NCBI GenBank assembly: GCA_003169975.1
Contig: PNAA01000034.1
Span: forward strand, 153,929-217,928
Direction of reading: 5' to 3'
DNA length: 64,000 nucleotides
Source of the DNA: Spartobacteria bacterium
GTDB lineage: Bacteria > Verrucomicrobiota > Verrucomicrobiia > Chthoniobacterales > UBA10450
A program made the position numbers and the translations under genes. Every line of letters starts with the position of its first letter. Position 1 is the stretch's first letter. Below, piece by piece: positions 1 through 8,601 of the stretch. The notes beneath the pieces are model-generated. The model was not told where the DNA came from and searched no databases. It saw only the letters and a list, made by a program, of their open reading frames with translations.

Positions 1-473
1 TCGAGGAGGTAAACCGCGACTATCCCTTGCTTGTCAATTGCACCGGTGTTGGCGCCAGAACACTTCTGCCCGATCCGGAAGTCGAACCGCATCGTGGCCA
101 GGTAGTGATCGTTCCGAAAACACCGCAGAGCCATGCGGTGGTTTGCGATGGGCCGCCCCTCATGTACGCGATCCCGCGCGCGAACGACTGCGTCTTTGGC
201 GGAACGAACGAGCTGAGCGCGGATCGTAACGCCGATCCCGCCACGACCGCCCGGATCATCGCCGAGTGCAGCCGCGTCCTGAATATCGAGCCGCCAAAAG
301 TCCTCGGTGAGCGCGTTGGGCTGCGTCCATTCCGGCGCTCAGGGATTTGTCTGCGCGCGGATCAATTGCGCGACGGCCGCCCCGTCATTCACAACTACGG
401 CCACGGCGGGTCCGGCTTCACGGTGTCGTGGGGTTGCGCTCATGCCGTCCAGGTCCTTGCAAGAACGACTTGA
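1..473 (+). CDS. D-amino-acid oxidase (DAO family), C-terminal part
   Basis: The reading frame is open from the left edge of the window, so only about the last 157 residues are present. The segment HNYGHGGSGFTVSWGCA near the C-terminus matches the DAO family signature around the conserved His-Tyr-Gly that contacts the FAD isoalloxazine. Upstream, NCTGVGA and RGQVVIV fit the FAD-binding fold of the glycine oxidase/D-amino-acid oxidase family. Known members oxidatively deaminate D-amino acids or glycine in the cytoplasm, releasing H2O2 and ammonia. The substrate cannot be told from the C-terminal half. A TTG at 27 is only an internal codon, not a start. Confidence 0.9.
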   Translation, partial: EEVNRDYPLLVNCTGVGARTLLPDPEVEPHRGQVVIVPKTPQSHAVVCDGPPLMYAIPRANDCVFGGTNELSADRNADPATTARIIAECSRVLNIEPPKVLGERVGLRPFRRSGICLRADQLRDGRPVIHNYGHGGSGFTVSWGCAHAVQVLARTT

Positions 474-989
474 GAAGTCTCGCGAGTCCGTTGTTAGGGC
501 AAGTGCTCTCGCGTGCCACCGCTTCACCCCCGAGAGGCTGGAGCGCCGGGTTGCCCTTCGCGCTACACTTGTCATTCTGAGCCGCGCAGAAAGCGAAGGA
601 CCTCACAGAAGCGGATTCGACAACAATTCTATTTCGACAACTTCCACATCCAAATACTCAGGAGCGCCGCGATCACGCCGAGCGGCGCGCTAATCCAAGT
701 GGAACCGTATGACTGCCGACAATTACCTGGGCATGCTTGAGCAGACGGACAAGATGGCCGAGCGCAACGACCGCGAAAACCAGCGATGCGACTCGCAAGC
801 CGGTTGTTTGTGAATTCATCGACCTATCTGAACGCGTCCAAGCCGCAAGATCAAGAATCGTTTCTCGGCTATCGCGGAGATCGAATACAATTTGTGGAAC
901 GGCTAGAGGCGATAGCCTTGATCATAAGGTTCAGCAGGACGAGGAATAAAGGTTCTCTGCGTGCGCCTGAATGGACATAGTAAGAATCG
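474..989. other. Intergenic stretch, no convincing gene
   Basis: About 500 bases without a recognisable gene. It holds one copy of a dispersed repeat (570-606). A 34-codon frame from ATG 709 to TGA 813 (begins MTADNYLGMLEQTDK) looks like a leftover of a coding region but matches nothing I know. Translations of 814-960 show no conserved pattern. Confidence 0.6.
570..606 (+). repeat. Dispersed intergenic repeat, TGTCATTCTGA type
   Basis: The stretch begins TGTCATTCTGAGC and ends GAAGGACCTCAC. It resembles the arm beginning TGTCATCCCGAT at 50597, which also ends in GAGGACCTCGC, and the start of the copy at 36085. It looks like a half-unit of a miniature inverted-repeat family scattered between genes. 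Confidence 0.6.
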
Positions 990-1844
990 GTGACACCGAC
1001 ACGAGTCTCCATCTTGACGCTGATTGCCATGAGTGCGTTTGCAGGAAATTCCTTGCTCTGTCGATTGGCGCTAAGGCAAACCGGCATCGACGCCGCCAGC
1101 TTTACTTTCATCCGCCTCATTTCCGGCGCGATTGCGCTCTGGTTGATCGTGAACATACGCAAAGGCACAAGTCAGAAAGCGGGCAGTTGGCCCTCTGCGC
1201 TGGCGCTCTTTGCTTACGCAGCCGCTTTTTCGTTTGCCTACGTCAACCTATCGGCCGGGACAGGGGCGTTGCTCCTGTTTGGCGCCGTGCAGGCGACGAT
1301 GATTATTTGGGGGCTGTGGAAAGGGGAACGACTGGGCGGGCGACAGTGGATTGGTCTTACGTTCGCCTTAAGCGGACTCGTGGCGCTCCTGCTTCCCGGT
1401 CTCTCGGCTCCACCGGTCGGCGGTTCGATCTTGATGTTGGGCGCCGGTATAGCATGGGGCGTTTATTCGCTGCGCGGGAAAGCTGCCGGCGACCCTATCT
1501 ACGCAACCGCAGGCAATTTCTTGCGCGCTGTGCCATTGGCTGCCGGACTAAGTATCGCCCTCTTGCCATGGGCCACGCTCGACCGAGCCGGCATCGGATG
1601 CGCAATGCTCTCGGGAGCGATCGCTTCTGGAGTCGGTTATGCTATCTGGTACGCGGCCTTGCCGGGCCTAAAAGCCGCCAGCGCCGCCACCGTTCAACTC
1701 AGTGTGCCCGTCTTCGCGGCGGCCGGTGGCATCATATTTCTCGGTGAGTCGATCACGCTGCGTTTTCTTTTCGCATCGGTCGCTGTTCTCGGCGGGATCG
1801 CCCTTGTCGTCATAGAAGAACGCCGCGCGTTAGGGGCCTCCTGA
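990..1844 (+). CDS. EamA/DMT family transporter
   Basis: A 284-residue, strongly hydrophobic protein with about ten membrane helices arranged as two repeated halves, the usual EamA architecture of inner-membrane drug/metabolite exporters. The frame begins with GTG at 990 and the first helix follows almost at once (ILTLIAMSAFAGNSLLCRLAL), as in family members. Glycine-rich helix ends, and the C-terminal segment SVPVFAAAGGIIFLGE before a last helix, are typical of the second repeat. The substrate cannot be inferred. It stands alone on the plus strand, convergent with the cyclase/OsmC pair. Confidence 0.85.
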   Translation: MTPTRVSILTLIAMSAFAGNSLLCRLALRQTGIDAASFTFIRLISGAIALWLIVNIRKGTSQKAGSWPSALALFAYAAAFSFAYVNLSAGTGALLLFGAVQATMIIWGLWKGERLGGRQWIGLTFALSGLVALLLPGLSAPPVGGSILMLGAGIAWGVYSLRGKAAGDPIYATAGNFLRAVPLAAGLSIALLPWATLDRAGIGCAMLSGAIASGVGYAIWYAALPGLKAASAATVQLSVPVFAAAGGIIFLGESITLRFLFASVAVLGGIALVVIEERRALGAS

Positions 1845-1897
1845 ATAGGGCTGACTCGACTATCGCCTCCAACACAAACGAGAGCGCGTGACTGCGA

Positions 1898-2749
1898 TCA
1901 ACGCGCGATCGCTTCACGCGTCCAATCGACCGCATGAACTCGAATGGGGCGATCGAAACCCTTAAGGGTAACTTCGCCGAGTTCTTGAAATGGAATCGGT
2001 TTCCCCACACACAATTCGGCGACCACGTTTGAGACAAGGATTTGTTCCGGCTGCGCGTGGGAACAGAGTCGGGCGGCAAGCTGAACGGTCGACCCGAAAA
2101 GATCTTCGTGATGGTCAACAGGTTCGCCGGCTGCGAGCCCGATCCGAACTTTGATCGGGCACGCGCACTGGTCGCCCTGTCCATGCTTGGTTAAATCGCC
2201 CTGAACGCGGCTTGCGCATTTAACCGCTGCCGCTGCCGACACGAAGGACGCCATGATACCGTCCCCCGTATGCTTGACCTCGCGCCCACCTAAAGCGGCC
2301 AAAGCATCCCGAACAATTGTGTCGTGCACGTTCAGGAAAAGCATGGCGGCTTCATCTCCCATCGATTGAGTCAGGGCGGTCGAGTCCACGATGTCGGTAA
2401 ACAGGATGGTTCGAATTCCTGGATCTCGCGCGCCTGCCGAGCCGCCGGGAATCAGCACTGCTCCTGCTGCATTCACCTCGCCGCCGCCAAGGAATCCCTC
2501 TGCAAGCTCGGGTTGCACCTCAATAATCCGCTCGGCAACATGGCCGTGCGCTTCCCGGTGGACCCGGCTAGCTGCCTCCGGATTCGGGGCCTCGACCAGA
2601 CAGAAGGTTTTCCCGCAACTCTCGTTGAACCAATATTTGCGGTAATCAACCCCGTATTTCCGCTGCGCTTCAAGGTCTAGCACGTGAGCTTTTGAAATGT
2701 CTTCTGATGTAGACCCGTGAAGGTCGTGGATGTCCATGTACAATGGCAT
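1898..2749 (-). CDS. DUF4242 domain fused to class III nucleotide cyclase domain
   Basis: 283 residues. Residues 1-85 resemble the small DUF4242 (nickel-binding-like) domain, with MPLYMDIH, KYWFNE, FCLVEAP and VHREAHG. Residues about 110-275 form a class III adenylate/guanylate cyclase catalytic domain. Both metal-binding Asp motifs are visible (LFTDIVDST and HTGDGIM) and the Lys two before HTGD is present. The transition-state Asn position reads Gln (VQLAARL in place of the usual VNxAxR) while the Arg is kept, so activity is uncertain. There is no membrane helix, so it is probably cytoplasmic. It lies 39 bases downstream of the OsmC gene on the same strand and is probably co-transcribed with it. 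Confidence 0.85.
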   Translation of the reverse strand: MPLYMDIHDLHGSTSEDISKAHVLDLEAQRKYGVDYRKYWFNESCGKTFCLVEAPNPEAASRVHREAHGHVAERIIEVQPELAEGFLGGGEVNAAGAVLIPGGSAGARDPGIRTILFTDIVDSTALTQSMGDEAAMLFLNVHDTIVRDALAALGGREVKHTGDGIMASFVSAAAAVKCASRVQGDLTKHGQGDQCACPIKVRIGLAAGEPVDHHEDLFGSTVQLAARLCSHAQPEQILVSNVVAELCVGKPIPFQELGEVTLKGFDRPIRVHAVDWTREAIAR

Positions 2750-2788
2750 ATCGATTTCTTCTGTAATGCGACGCGCGCGACGACAAAT

Positions 2789-3301
2789 TTAGCGCGGCGT
2801 AACGCAATGCGCAATCTCGATCTTGGAGGGACGAATAAGTGTCTGATAAACGACACAATACCGTTCTGTTACGCGGAGAAGCGTAGTCAGTTGCTCTTCG
2901 TTGGCGTCGGTGTCCAGGTCGAAGTGCAAGCGAATTCGCTGGAACCCGACGGCCACATCTTTAGACACTCCCAAAGTCCCGCGGAAGTCGAGATCGCCTT
3001 CGGCACGAACCGTTGCATCCCGCAAGGGGATGTCCAGAGCAGTAGCCACGGCGCGCAGGGTGACACCCGCGCAGGCCACCAATGCTTCCAACAGCATATC
3101 GCCCGAGCACGCGCCAAGTCCATCGCCGCCCGTCGCGGGGTGAAGCCCCGCTTCAACCAGCGCCTTTCCGGTTTCCAGTTTGCAGGTGACACCTTCACCG
3201 ATCCGTCCTTCCGCTCGAAGCGTGACCAGCGCGGTACCCGGCCGCGCTCGATAGCGCTCTTTGAGAGGCGCCTGTAAATATCTTATCTCGTCGGCGTTCA
3301 T
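2789..3301 (-). CDS. OsmC/Ohr family peroxide-detoxifying protein
   Basis: 170 residues. The two redox Cys of the family are visible: one in the helix GACSGDMLLEALVACAG and one in TERYCVVYQTL near the C-terminus. OsmC/Ohr proteins reduce organic hydroperoxides with a reactive Cys pair, usually recycled by lipoyl or thioredoxin partners in the cytoplasm. The start ATG at 3301 is preceded by a GGAGAA Shine-Dalgarno-like sequence. It is the first gene of a probable pair with the cyclase fusion downstream. The first motif carries two Cys (GACSG and VACAG), and I cannot tell which one is peroxidatic. Confidence 0.88.
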   Translation of the reverse strand: MNADEIRYLQAPLKERYRARPGTALVTLRAEGRIGEGVTCKLETGKALVEAGLHPATGGDGLGACSGDMLLEALVACAGVTLRAVATALDIPLRDATVRAEGDLDFRGTLGVSKDVAVGFQRIRLHFDLDTDANEEQLTTLLRVTERYCVVYQTLIRPSKIEIAHCVTPR

Positions 3302-3413
3302 TGGTTTCTCCTGGGTGATTACATTGCCACCTACGAACGAAAATAGAACAACATCCGGTGTTCCAAAGTTTCCCCTGCAAGAAAAGAACCCAAGCTCAGG
3401 CGACAGTTCCTAC

Positions 3414-4798
3414 CTACTTCGTAGTCGGTTTAATGTTTTGGTTTACGCGAAAAAAATTATCAGGATCGTACTTACTCTTTATGGCAACCAATCGCTCGTA
3501 GTTATCTCCGTAAGTGGCTTTCACACGATCTTCTCCTTCATCATCCATCATGAAGTTTACGTAAGCCCCGCCGGCCGAGTACGGATGCAGCGCATCGTAA
3601 TAACTCTTCGCCCACGAAATCGTCTTCGCATTATTGGCTGGATCGGGATCAACTCCGACCATGACCTGTGCCCACGTGGCATCGCGATAACTCCAAGCAG
3701 TTGCATTTTTTGCGATACGCGCGGCCGCACCATTAATCGGGTGAAGGTGCATGGTAGAGTGCATGGATGGCAGCGCGTTGCCAAAATGAATGTGTTGCGC
3801 AATCGCTTCATCGCTTAATTCTTTGACAAAGTCTGCCCGCCAGTACCATTGCAGGCCCGGAGGATAGAGCGCATCGAACATGCCTTGCAAGCTGGGCTGA
3901 GGTAGCGGCCCAACCAGATCGAGCGCAGCTTTCTTGAAGGCGCGAATGGGCTTGAATGTTTCTTCAGCTTTCGTTAGCGGCCCGGCATATGCCCAGACGA
4001 CACCGCACATTTTCTTCAGGTGAAGGTGCTCCGGGAAAGGAGGCGCAGGTGGCACGGTGAGAAAAGCAAAGTAGCCATTCAAATCATCGTTAGCCACCTT
4101 GATCAGGTCGCGATACCACTTCATTACCTCGACTGCATCGCTTAGCTCATACAACATCGGACCGCCATAGAGGGTGGCAATGTGATGCAGCTTGAACGTA
4201 AAAGAAGTTACCACCCCGAAGTTTCCACCTCCGCCACGGATGGCCCAGAACAAATCAGGGTTCTCATCAGCATTCGCCTTTACAAATGTCCCATCGGCCA
4301 ATACGACATCGGCTGAGATGAGATTGTCGATGGTTAGCCCGCACTTTCGGGTGAGGTATCCGATTCCTCCACCGAGAGTCAATCCACCGACGCCGGTCGT
4401 AGAAAGAATTCCGCTTGGAGTGGCAAGACCGAACAAATGCGTGGCATGATCGACATCCCCCAGGTGCATCCTCCGCCTGCGGTTACAGTGAGAGCGGTGG
4501 GATCAACGCGGGTGTATTTCATCAGCGCGAGGTCAATGACCAACCCGTCATCACAAACTCCCAGGCCTCCCGCGTTATGTCCCCCACTGCGGACAGCAAG
4601 AAGCAAATGATGTTCTCTCGCAAAATTTACGGAGCGGATTACGTCTGCCACATCCGCACAACGGGTAATCAAACGCGGCTTTTTGTGGATCATTCCGTTG
4701 TACACTTTGCGGGCGTCATCATAACCTGCCTCGTGAGGTTCTATCATTCCGCCTCTGAGACTTGCCTTTAGTTCTCTGATCGAATTCTCGTTGAGCAT
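3414..4798 (-). pseudogene. FAD-linked oxidase (berberine-bridge-enzyme-like), one frameshift
   Basis: Two overlapping frames together encode one protein of about 460 residues, normal for the family. The N-terminal piece (4798 to about 4460) has the PP-loop with the FAD-linking His (SGGHNAGGLG) and reaches TAGGGCTWG. The rest continues in another frame with GDVDHATH and GGLTLGGGIGYLTRK, and ends in the BBE C-terminal segment YERLVAIKSKYDPDNFF. Removing one base from the C5 run at 4457-4461 restores the frame. These enzymes oxidise sugars, alkaloids or similar alcohols using covalently bound FAD. The single homopolymer indel could be a sequencing error, in which case the gene is intact. Confidence 0.85.
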
Positions 4799-4810
4799 AC
4801 TATTTCGTGT

Positions 4811-5173
4811 TCACGTCTTCTTATTCACCTGCCCAAACCCATTTACAACCGCAAACGCCTCTTCAAGATCTCTTCCGAAACTGACCATTCCTCCCTCGTG
4901 CCCAGCCATCGCAATCCTTCTTTTTCTCACATCTGTCATCTCAAAAAGGCGCCGCACCTCGGCCGCCATTTCGGGCGTCCCGTAATCAACCGCCTCCGAG
5001 GTCGTCGGAACCTGGCCGAGCAGCGCCGCCCACAATTTGAGACTGTGGCCATGGATAATCGCCCGCACCTCAGGCGCCGATTCGTAAACAGCGGCGTGGG
5101 TTAGCGATTCCGATGAGGCAATGGTTAAACCCTCGCACTGGAGCCAGTTCCCTCCAAGATCGTAGGCTACCAC
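4811..5173 (-). pseudogene. Class II aldolase/adducin-like remnant lacking its N-terminus
   Basis: About 120 residues match the C-terminal two thirds of class II aldolase/adducin proteins (L-fuculose-1-phosphate aldolase fold). The metal-binding IHGHS motif and a third conserved His-containing segment (MAGHEGGM) are visible. The N-terminal part with the phosphate-binding loop and first catalytic Glu is missing. The open frame upstream of 5173 is Arg/Pro-rich and runs through a dispersed repeat at 5261, so it is not protein-like. I read this as a gene truncated by repeat insertion or deletion. It ends 12 bases before the FAD oxidase on the same strand, and the two may once have been one operon. 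Confidence 0.7.
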
Positions 5174-5260
5174 CCTCGCGGGCCGGCTGCGGCTCGGTGC
5201 AGGCTCCAAGTCTTCGCTCGTTCGGCGTGTTTCCGCCGCGGAGGTTTTCGGTCGGATCAA

Positions 5261-5289
5261 CGGGATCCCGCGACTGCGCCCGGGATGAC
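5261..5289. repeat. Dispersed repeat sharing TCCCGCGACTGCG with the copy at 36.1 kb
   Basis: The core TCCCGCGACTGCG followed by CGGGATGAC is the reverse of the unit at 36085-36136, which reads CTGATCCCGCAGTCGCGGGA. It sits exactly where the aldolase remnant loses homology. Confidence 0.55.
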
Positions 5290-5380
5290 CTCGCCGCTTC
5301 CTCCTTTGGCCTTCACTATTGATTTGCGTTGCTCTCGCCCGCGGCGGCATACTGCCGGGCTCGCTTGTTCACGTTTTTTT

Positions 5381-5851
5381 ATGGCTCTCGATTTCCCTGA
5401 AACCACTTCCAAGATCGACGGTCCGCTGGTCAAGCAATTCTCCGTTTTCCTACCGAACAAGGTGGGAGCGCTGCTCGACATTGTGAAGCTGCTCAGCGCC
5501 CGCAATACCCATTTGGTCGCGCTCAGCATCGCGGAGTCGACCGACTCGGCGATCGCGCGCATCGTGGTGAGCGATCCGGAGACGGCGGAGAATATTTTTC
5601 TCGAGCACGACGTCCCGTTTGGGGTCTGCTCGCTGGTGGTGGTGGAGTTGCGAGAGGTGGCGACCGAGCTGGCAAAGTTGCTCGCCGCGCTCCTCATGGC
5701 GGAGGTGAACATGCATTTCAGCTATCCCCTTCTCACCCGCCCGCACGGGCGCGCCGCACTCGTGCTCCACGTGGACGACACGGAATGCGCCTGCTCGGTG
5801 CTCCAGGGCGAAGGCTTTAAGCTGCTGAGCCAGGCGGATATCTCCCGTTAA
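5381..5851 (+). CDS. ACT-domain protein (two tandem ACT-like units)
   Basis: 156 residues from the ATG at 5381. An in-frame upstream extension to 5285 is Arg/Pro-rich and unlikely to be coding. Residues about 17-85 read as an ACT domain (QFSVFLPNKVGALLDIVKLLSARNTHL), the ligand-binding fold that usually senses amino acids, and a second similar unit follows. Stand-alone double-ACT proteins are thought to be small-molecule sensors in the cytoplasm. No Shine-Dalgarno is evident; a T-run directly precedes the ATG. No DNA-binding or enzymatic domain is attached, so the target is unknown. Confidence 0.75.
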   Translation: MALDFPETTSKIDGPLVKQFSVFLPNKVGALLDIVKLLSARNTHLVALSIAESTDSAIARIVVSDPETAENIFLEHDVPFGVCSLVVVELREVATELAKLLAALLMAEVNMHFSYPLLTRPHGRAALVLHVDDTECACSVLQGEGFKLLSQADISR

Positions 5852-5945
5852 TTTCGCCGCGGCTTTTCGTTTTCGCTCCCTTCTGCCGGGAGCGCCGCGG
5901 CTCCGACGTTGACACTCCGGAGTCTCCTCGCTACAAGACGACCCG

Positions 5946-7088
5946 ATGCGCGCGGTCTCTCTTCTCCATGGCAGTAGATCGCAGCAAACTTTCGTCGCCG
6001 CGATGGCGCTTCTGGTTGCGGTCGCCGCGGCGCAAATCCTCAGCGCGCTTTACCTCTCGACCCGGCATCCGGGCGAGCCACCATCGGATTCGCCGCAAAA
6101 CGCGGCGGTCGCCCGCCTCTTCAAACAGTCGTTGCCCACGCCCCCGGCCGCGCCCGTGACCGTGCCCGCGGTCGAGGGCGTGCCGCGGGCGACGGTCCGG
6201 CGGGTGCAGGCTCCGCCGGCCTCGGTGGCCGAAACGCTTTTGCGCGTGGCGCGGGGTTTCCGCGACCGCGGCGATACGACCAACGCGATCGCGAAGTTGC
6301 AGCAAGCCACCGCGCTCGACCCTGGGAACCCTGAGATCCTCGCGGAACTGGCGTTGACCTACGAATCGATGCAGCTCTTCGATCGCTCGAACGAGGCCTG
6401 GCGGCGCCTCCAGTCGTTAGGCTCGGCGGTTGGTCCGCTCTATGAACTGGCCGAAGTCAAGCTGCGGGTGGGCGTGCCCGCGCAGAGCAATGCACTCACG
6501 GCCAACGGATCGCCCGCCCCGGCCGGCGCGCCCCCCAGCGACGCCGCAGGGATTCCCGACGGATCGACCTTCGGCATCTCCGAGGTGACACTGAAAACCG
6601 AGCCCGATCCTGATGCCGAGACAAAGCTTTTGTTGCGCGTCGGAGTCAAGGCGCGGCCCGACACGCCAATCGATCACACCAAGGTAAAAATCCAGGTTTT
6701 CTTCTACGACACGGTGAACAACGATCAGGTCGCCCTGACCAACGCGGACGTCAGCTATGAATGGGTCACGCCCGGACACGATTGGGCCGACACCGGGACG
6801 GAGGTGCTCGATGTCACCTACCTGCGCCCCAAGCGCAACGAGCCGGCGCCGGGCACCGCGCTGGCGAACCAGCCGGTGGAAGTGCCGGATTCGGTGGAGA
6901 AGGCAAAACTGGCCGCGCGCAAATCATCATCCGCCGCCGCGCTCCTGCCGACGAGCGAGAGCGGCCCGCGGGCCTACCTCGGCTACATCGTGCGGGTTTA
7001 TTACCAGGACCAATTGCAAGCGGTCCGGGCCGAGCCGACGCGGTTGCTCAATCTTTACCCGCCGCCCTTCACCGCCCCGCCGCAGTAA
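5946..7088 (+). CDS. Membrane-anchored TPR protein of unknown function
   Basis: 380 residues. One N-terminal membrane helix (about residues 15-37) is followed by a Pro/Ala-rich linker, a TPR pair around residues 95-160 (DTTNAIAKLQQATALDPGNPEILAELALTYE), and a beta-rich C-terminal region (about 205-375) with no recognised domain. The anchor suggests a periplasmic scaffold. Its TAA stop shares a base with the ATG of the next gene (TAATG), indicating translational coupling to the REC/PATAN/pseudokinase protein. Two GCCTAACGA-family words lie in this pair, at 6414 and 7286, both encoding Ser-Leu-Gly. Confidence 0.7.
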   Translation: MRAVSLLHGSRSQQTFVAAMALLVAVAAAQILSALYLSTRHPGEPPSDSPQNAAVARLFKQSLPTPPAAPVTVPAVEGVPRATVRRVQAPPASVAETLLRVARGFRDRGDTTNAIAKLQQATALDPGNPEILAELALTYESMQLFDRSNEAWRRLQSLGSAVGPLYELAEVKLRVGVPAQSNALTANGSPAPAGAPPSDAAGIPDGSTFGISEVTLKTEPDPDAETKLLLRVGVKARPDTPIDHTKVKIQVFFYDTVNNDQVALTNADVSYEWVTPGHDWADTGTEVLDVTYLRPKRNEPAPGTALANQPVEVPDSVEKAKLAARKSSSAAALLPTSESGPRAYLGYIVRVYYQDQLQAVRAEPTRLLNLYPPPFTAPPQ

Positions 7089-8551
7089 TGCAGTTGTTGA
7101 TTGTTCATCACGAGGCGGAGATCGGGCAGGCTCTGCGCGAGATGCTGCGGGAATATACCGCGCACGCGATCGAATTCGTGGCGACCGAGAGCGCCGCCTT
7201 CGAATGGGCCGCGCAAGGCCCGGAATGCCAGCTCCTCGTCACTGAACTGGAGAGCGACGACGTCGACGGCCTCACCCTTGCCGGTTCGTTAGGCGAAAAG
7301 TTTGCGCGGCTCCACACCTTTTTCCTGCCCGCGTATCCGTTGTCCGCGCAGCAGCTCGAGGTCGCGAACACGAAGATTTTTCCCGAGCCGATCGATGGCG
7401 AGCGGCTCCTGCAGGCAGTCGAGCGCGTGGCCGAAACCCCGGGCGCGCCGGATCTTTTTCACATCATCGATCTTCTCCAGATGTGTTGCCTGAGCGGCAA
7501 GAGCGGCGGCGTGCAATTGGTCGCCGGGGCGGAAGCGGGGGTCGTCTACCTGCGCAACGGCGAGCTGCGCCACGCGGAGACGGCGCGCTCGCGCGGGTTG
7601 GAGGCGATCTACCAAATGCTGCGCTGGGGCCCTTACTCGGAGTTTGCTTACGATGCGAATGCCAGCCCGGCTGAGCAAACGATCGACATCGGCTGGGACG
7701 CCGCCTTGATCGAGGTGGTGATGCGCGAGCGCGAAGAACAGGCGCTCCAACCCGGCCCCGCGGCCGAGCCGGAAATCTCGACCGCGCTCCTTCCTCCGGA
7801 GCCCGATCTGACCGGCCAGCAATTCGGCACTTATCGGGTCGGGCGGAAGTTGACCGAAAGCTTTTGGGACAAGGTCTACGAGGCGGAACAAACGTCGATC
7901 GGGCGCCCGGTCGCGCTCCATGTCTTGCGCAGCAGCCTGCGCGAGAGCCCGGAGCGCGCGCAGGAATTTCTCGATACCGCGAGCGCGAACGCGAATATCC
8001 GGCACCCGGCTATCCTCCCGGTCTACGAAGCGGGCGAGTACGACGGCACTTATTTTTACGCGCGCGAGTTTGTCATCGGGCGGACCGTTTATGAGATCAA
8101 GGCGAGCGGCCTGACGATCACGGAAACGATCGCCCTCCGGATCGTGCGCGCGATCGCGGAAGCGCTGGCCCATCTCGACGATCACGGGATCATGCACGCG
8201 CCGCTCCGGCTTTCGCGCATCTTCATCACGCCTAACGACGAGGCGAAACTGGCCGACATCGCGGTCGCGAATCCGGCCATAGCGCAGCTCGCGCCCGCCC
8301 AGAGCGAGATCCAGATGGTCGGCCGCATGCTCATCCCGATGACGAAAGCGACCGCCATCCCGGGGAGTGGCCGCGTCCTCACCCTCATCCACCAGATGCA
8401 AACTTCCGGCGAGGGCGCGATCACCAGTTGGGGCGCGCTGGCGCAGGAAGCGAGGAATCTCGCCACCATCGTCGGGCCGCCCCCGCCGCTCCTTTCCCCC
8501 CGCAAAACCGGCGTCCTCGACAAGGTGAAACTCTGGGGAAAGCGCGGCTGA
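7088..8551 (+). CDS. REC-like + PATAN (DUF4388) + pseudokinase signalling protein
   Basis: 487 residues from the ATG overlapping the upstream stop. Residues 1-115 resemble a receiver fold (LLIVHHEAEIGQALREML) but the usual phospho-acceptor Asp context is weak. Residues about 120-215 form a DUF4388/PATAN unit (LFHIIDLLQMCCLSGKSG, YLRNGELRHAE). From about 245 a protein-kinase-like lobe follows, but the catalytic residues are gone: the VAxK position reads VALHV, the HRDLKPxN loop reads HAPLRLSRI, and the DFG position reads LADIAVA. Known PATAN proteins are adaptors in two-component-like pathways. I infer a scaffold that binds rather than phosphorylates. Coupled to the TPR membrane protein upstream. 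Confidence 0.75.
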   Translation: MQLLIVHHEAEIGQALREMLREYTAHAIEFVATESAAFEWAAQGPECQLLVTELESDDVDGLTLAGSLGEKFARLHTFFLPAYPLSAQQLEVANTKIFPEPIDGERLLQAVERVAETPGAPDLFHIIDLLQMCCLSGKSGGVQLVAGAEAGVVYLRNGELRHAETARSRGLEAIYQMLRWGPYSEFAYDANASPAEQTIDIGWDAALIEVVMREREEQALQPGPAAEPEISTALLPPEPDLTGQQFGTYRVGRKLTESFWDKVYEAEQTSIGRPVALHVLRSSLRESPERAQEFLDTASANANIRHPAILPVYEAGEYDGTYFYAREFVIGRTVYEIKASGLTITETIALRIVRAIAEALAHLDDHGIMHAPLRLSRIFITPNDEAKLADIAVANPAIAQLAPAQSEIQMVGRMLIPMTKATAIPGSGRVLTLIHQMQTSGEGAITSWGALAQEARNLATIVGPPPPLLSPRKTGVLDKVKLWGKRG

Positions 8552-8601
8552 TTCGGCCGCCCGCCTTTCATCTCCCGGGAGTTGCGGTATTTTACGCGTC
8601 T

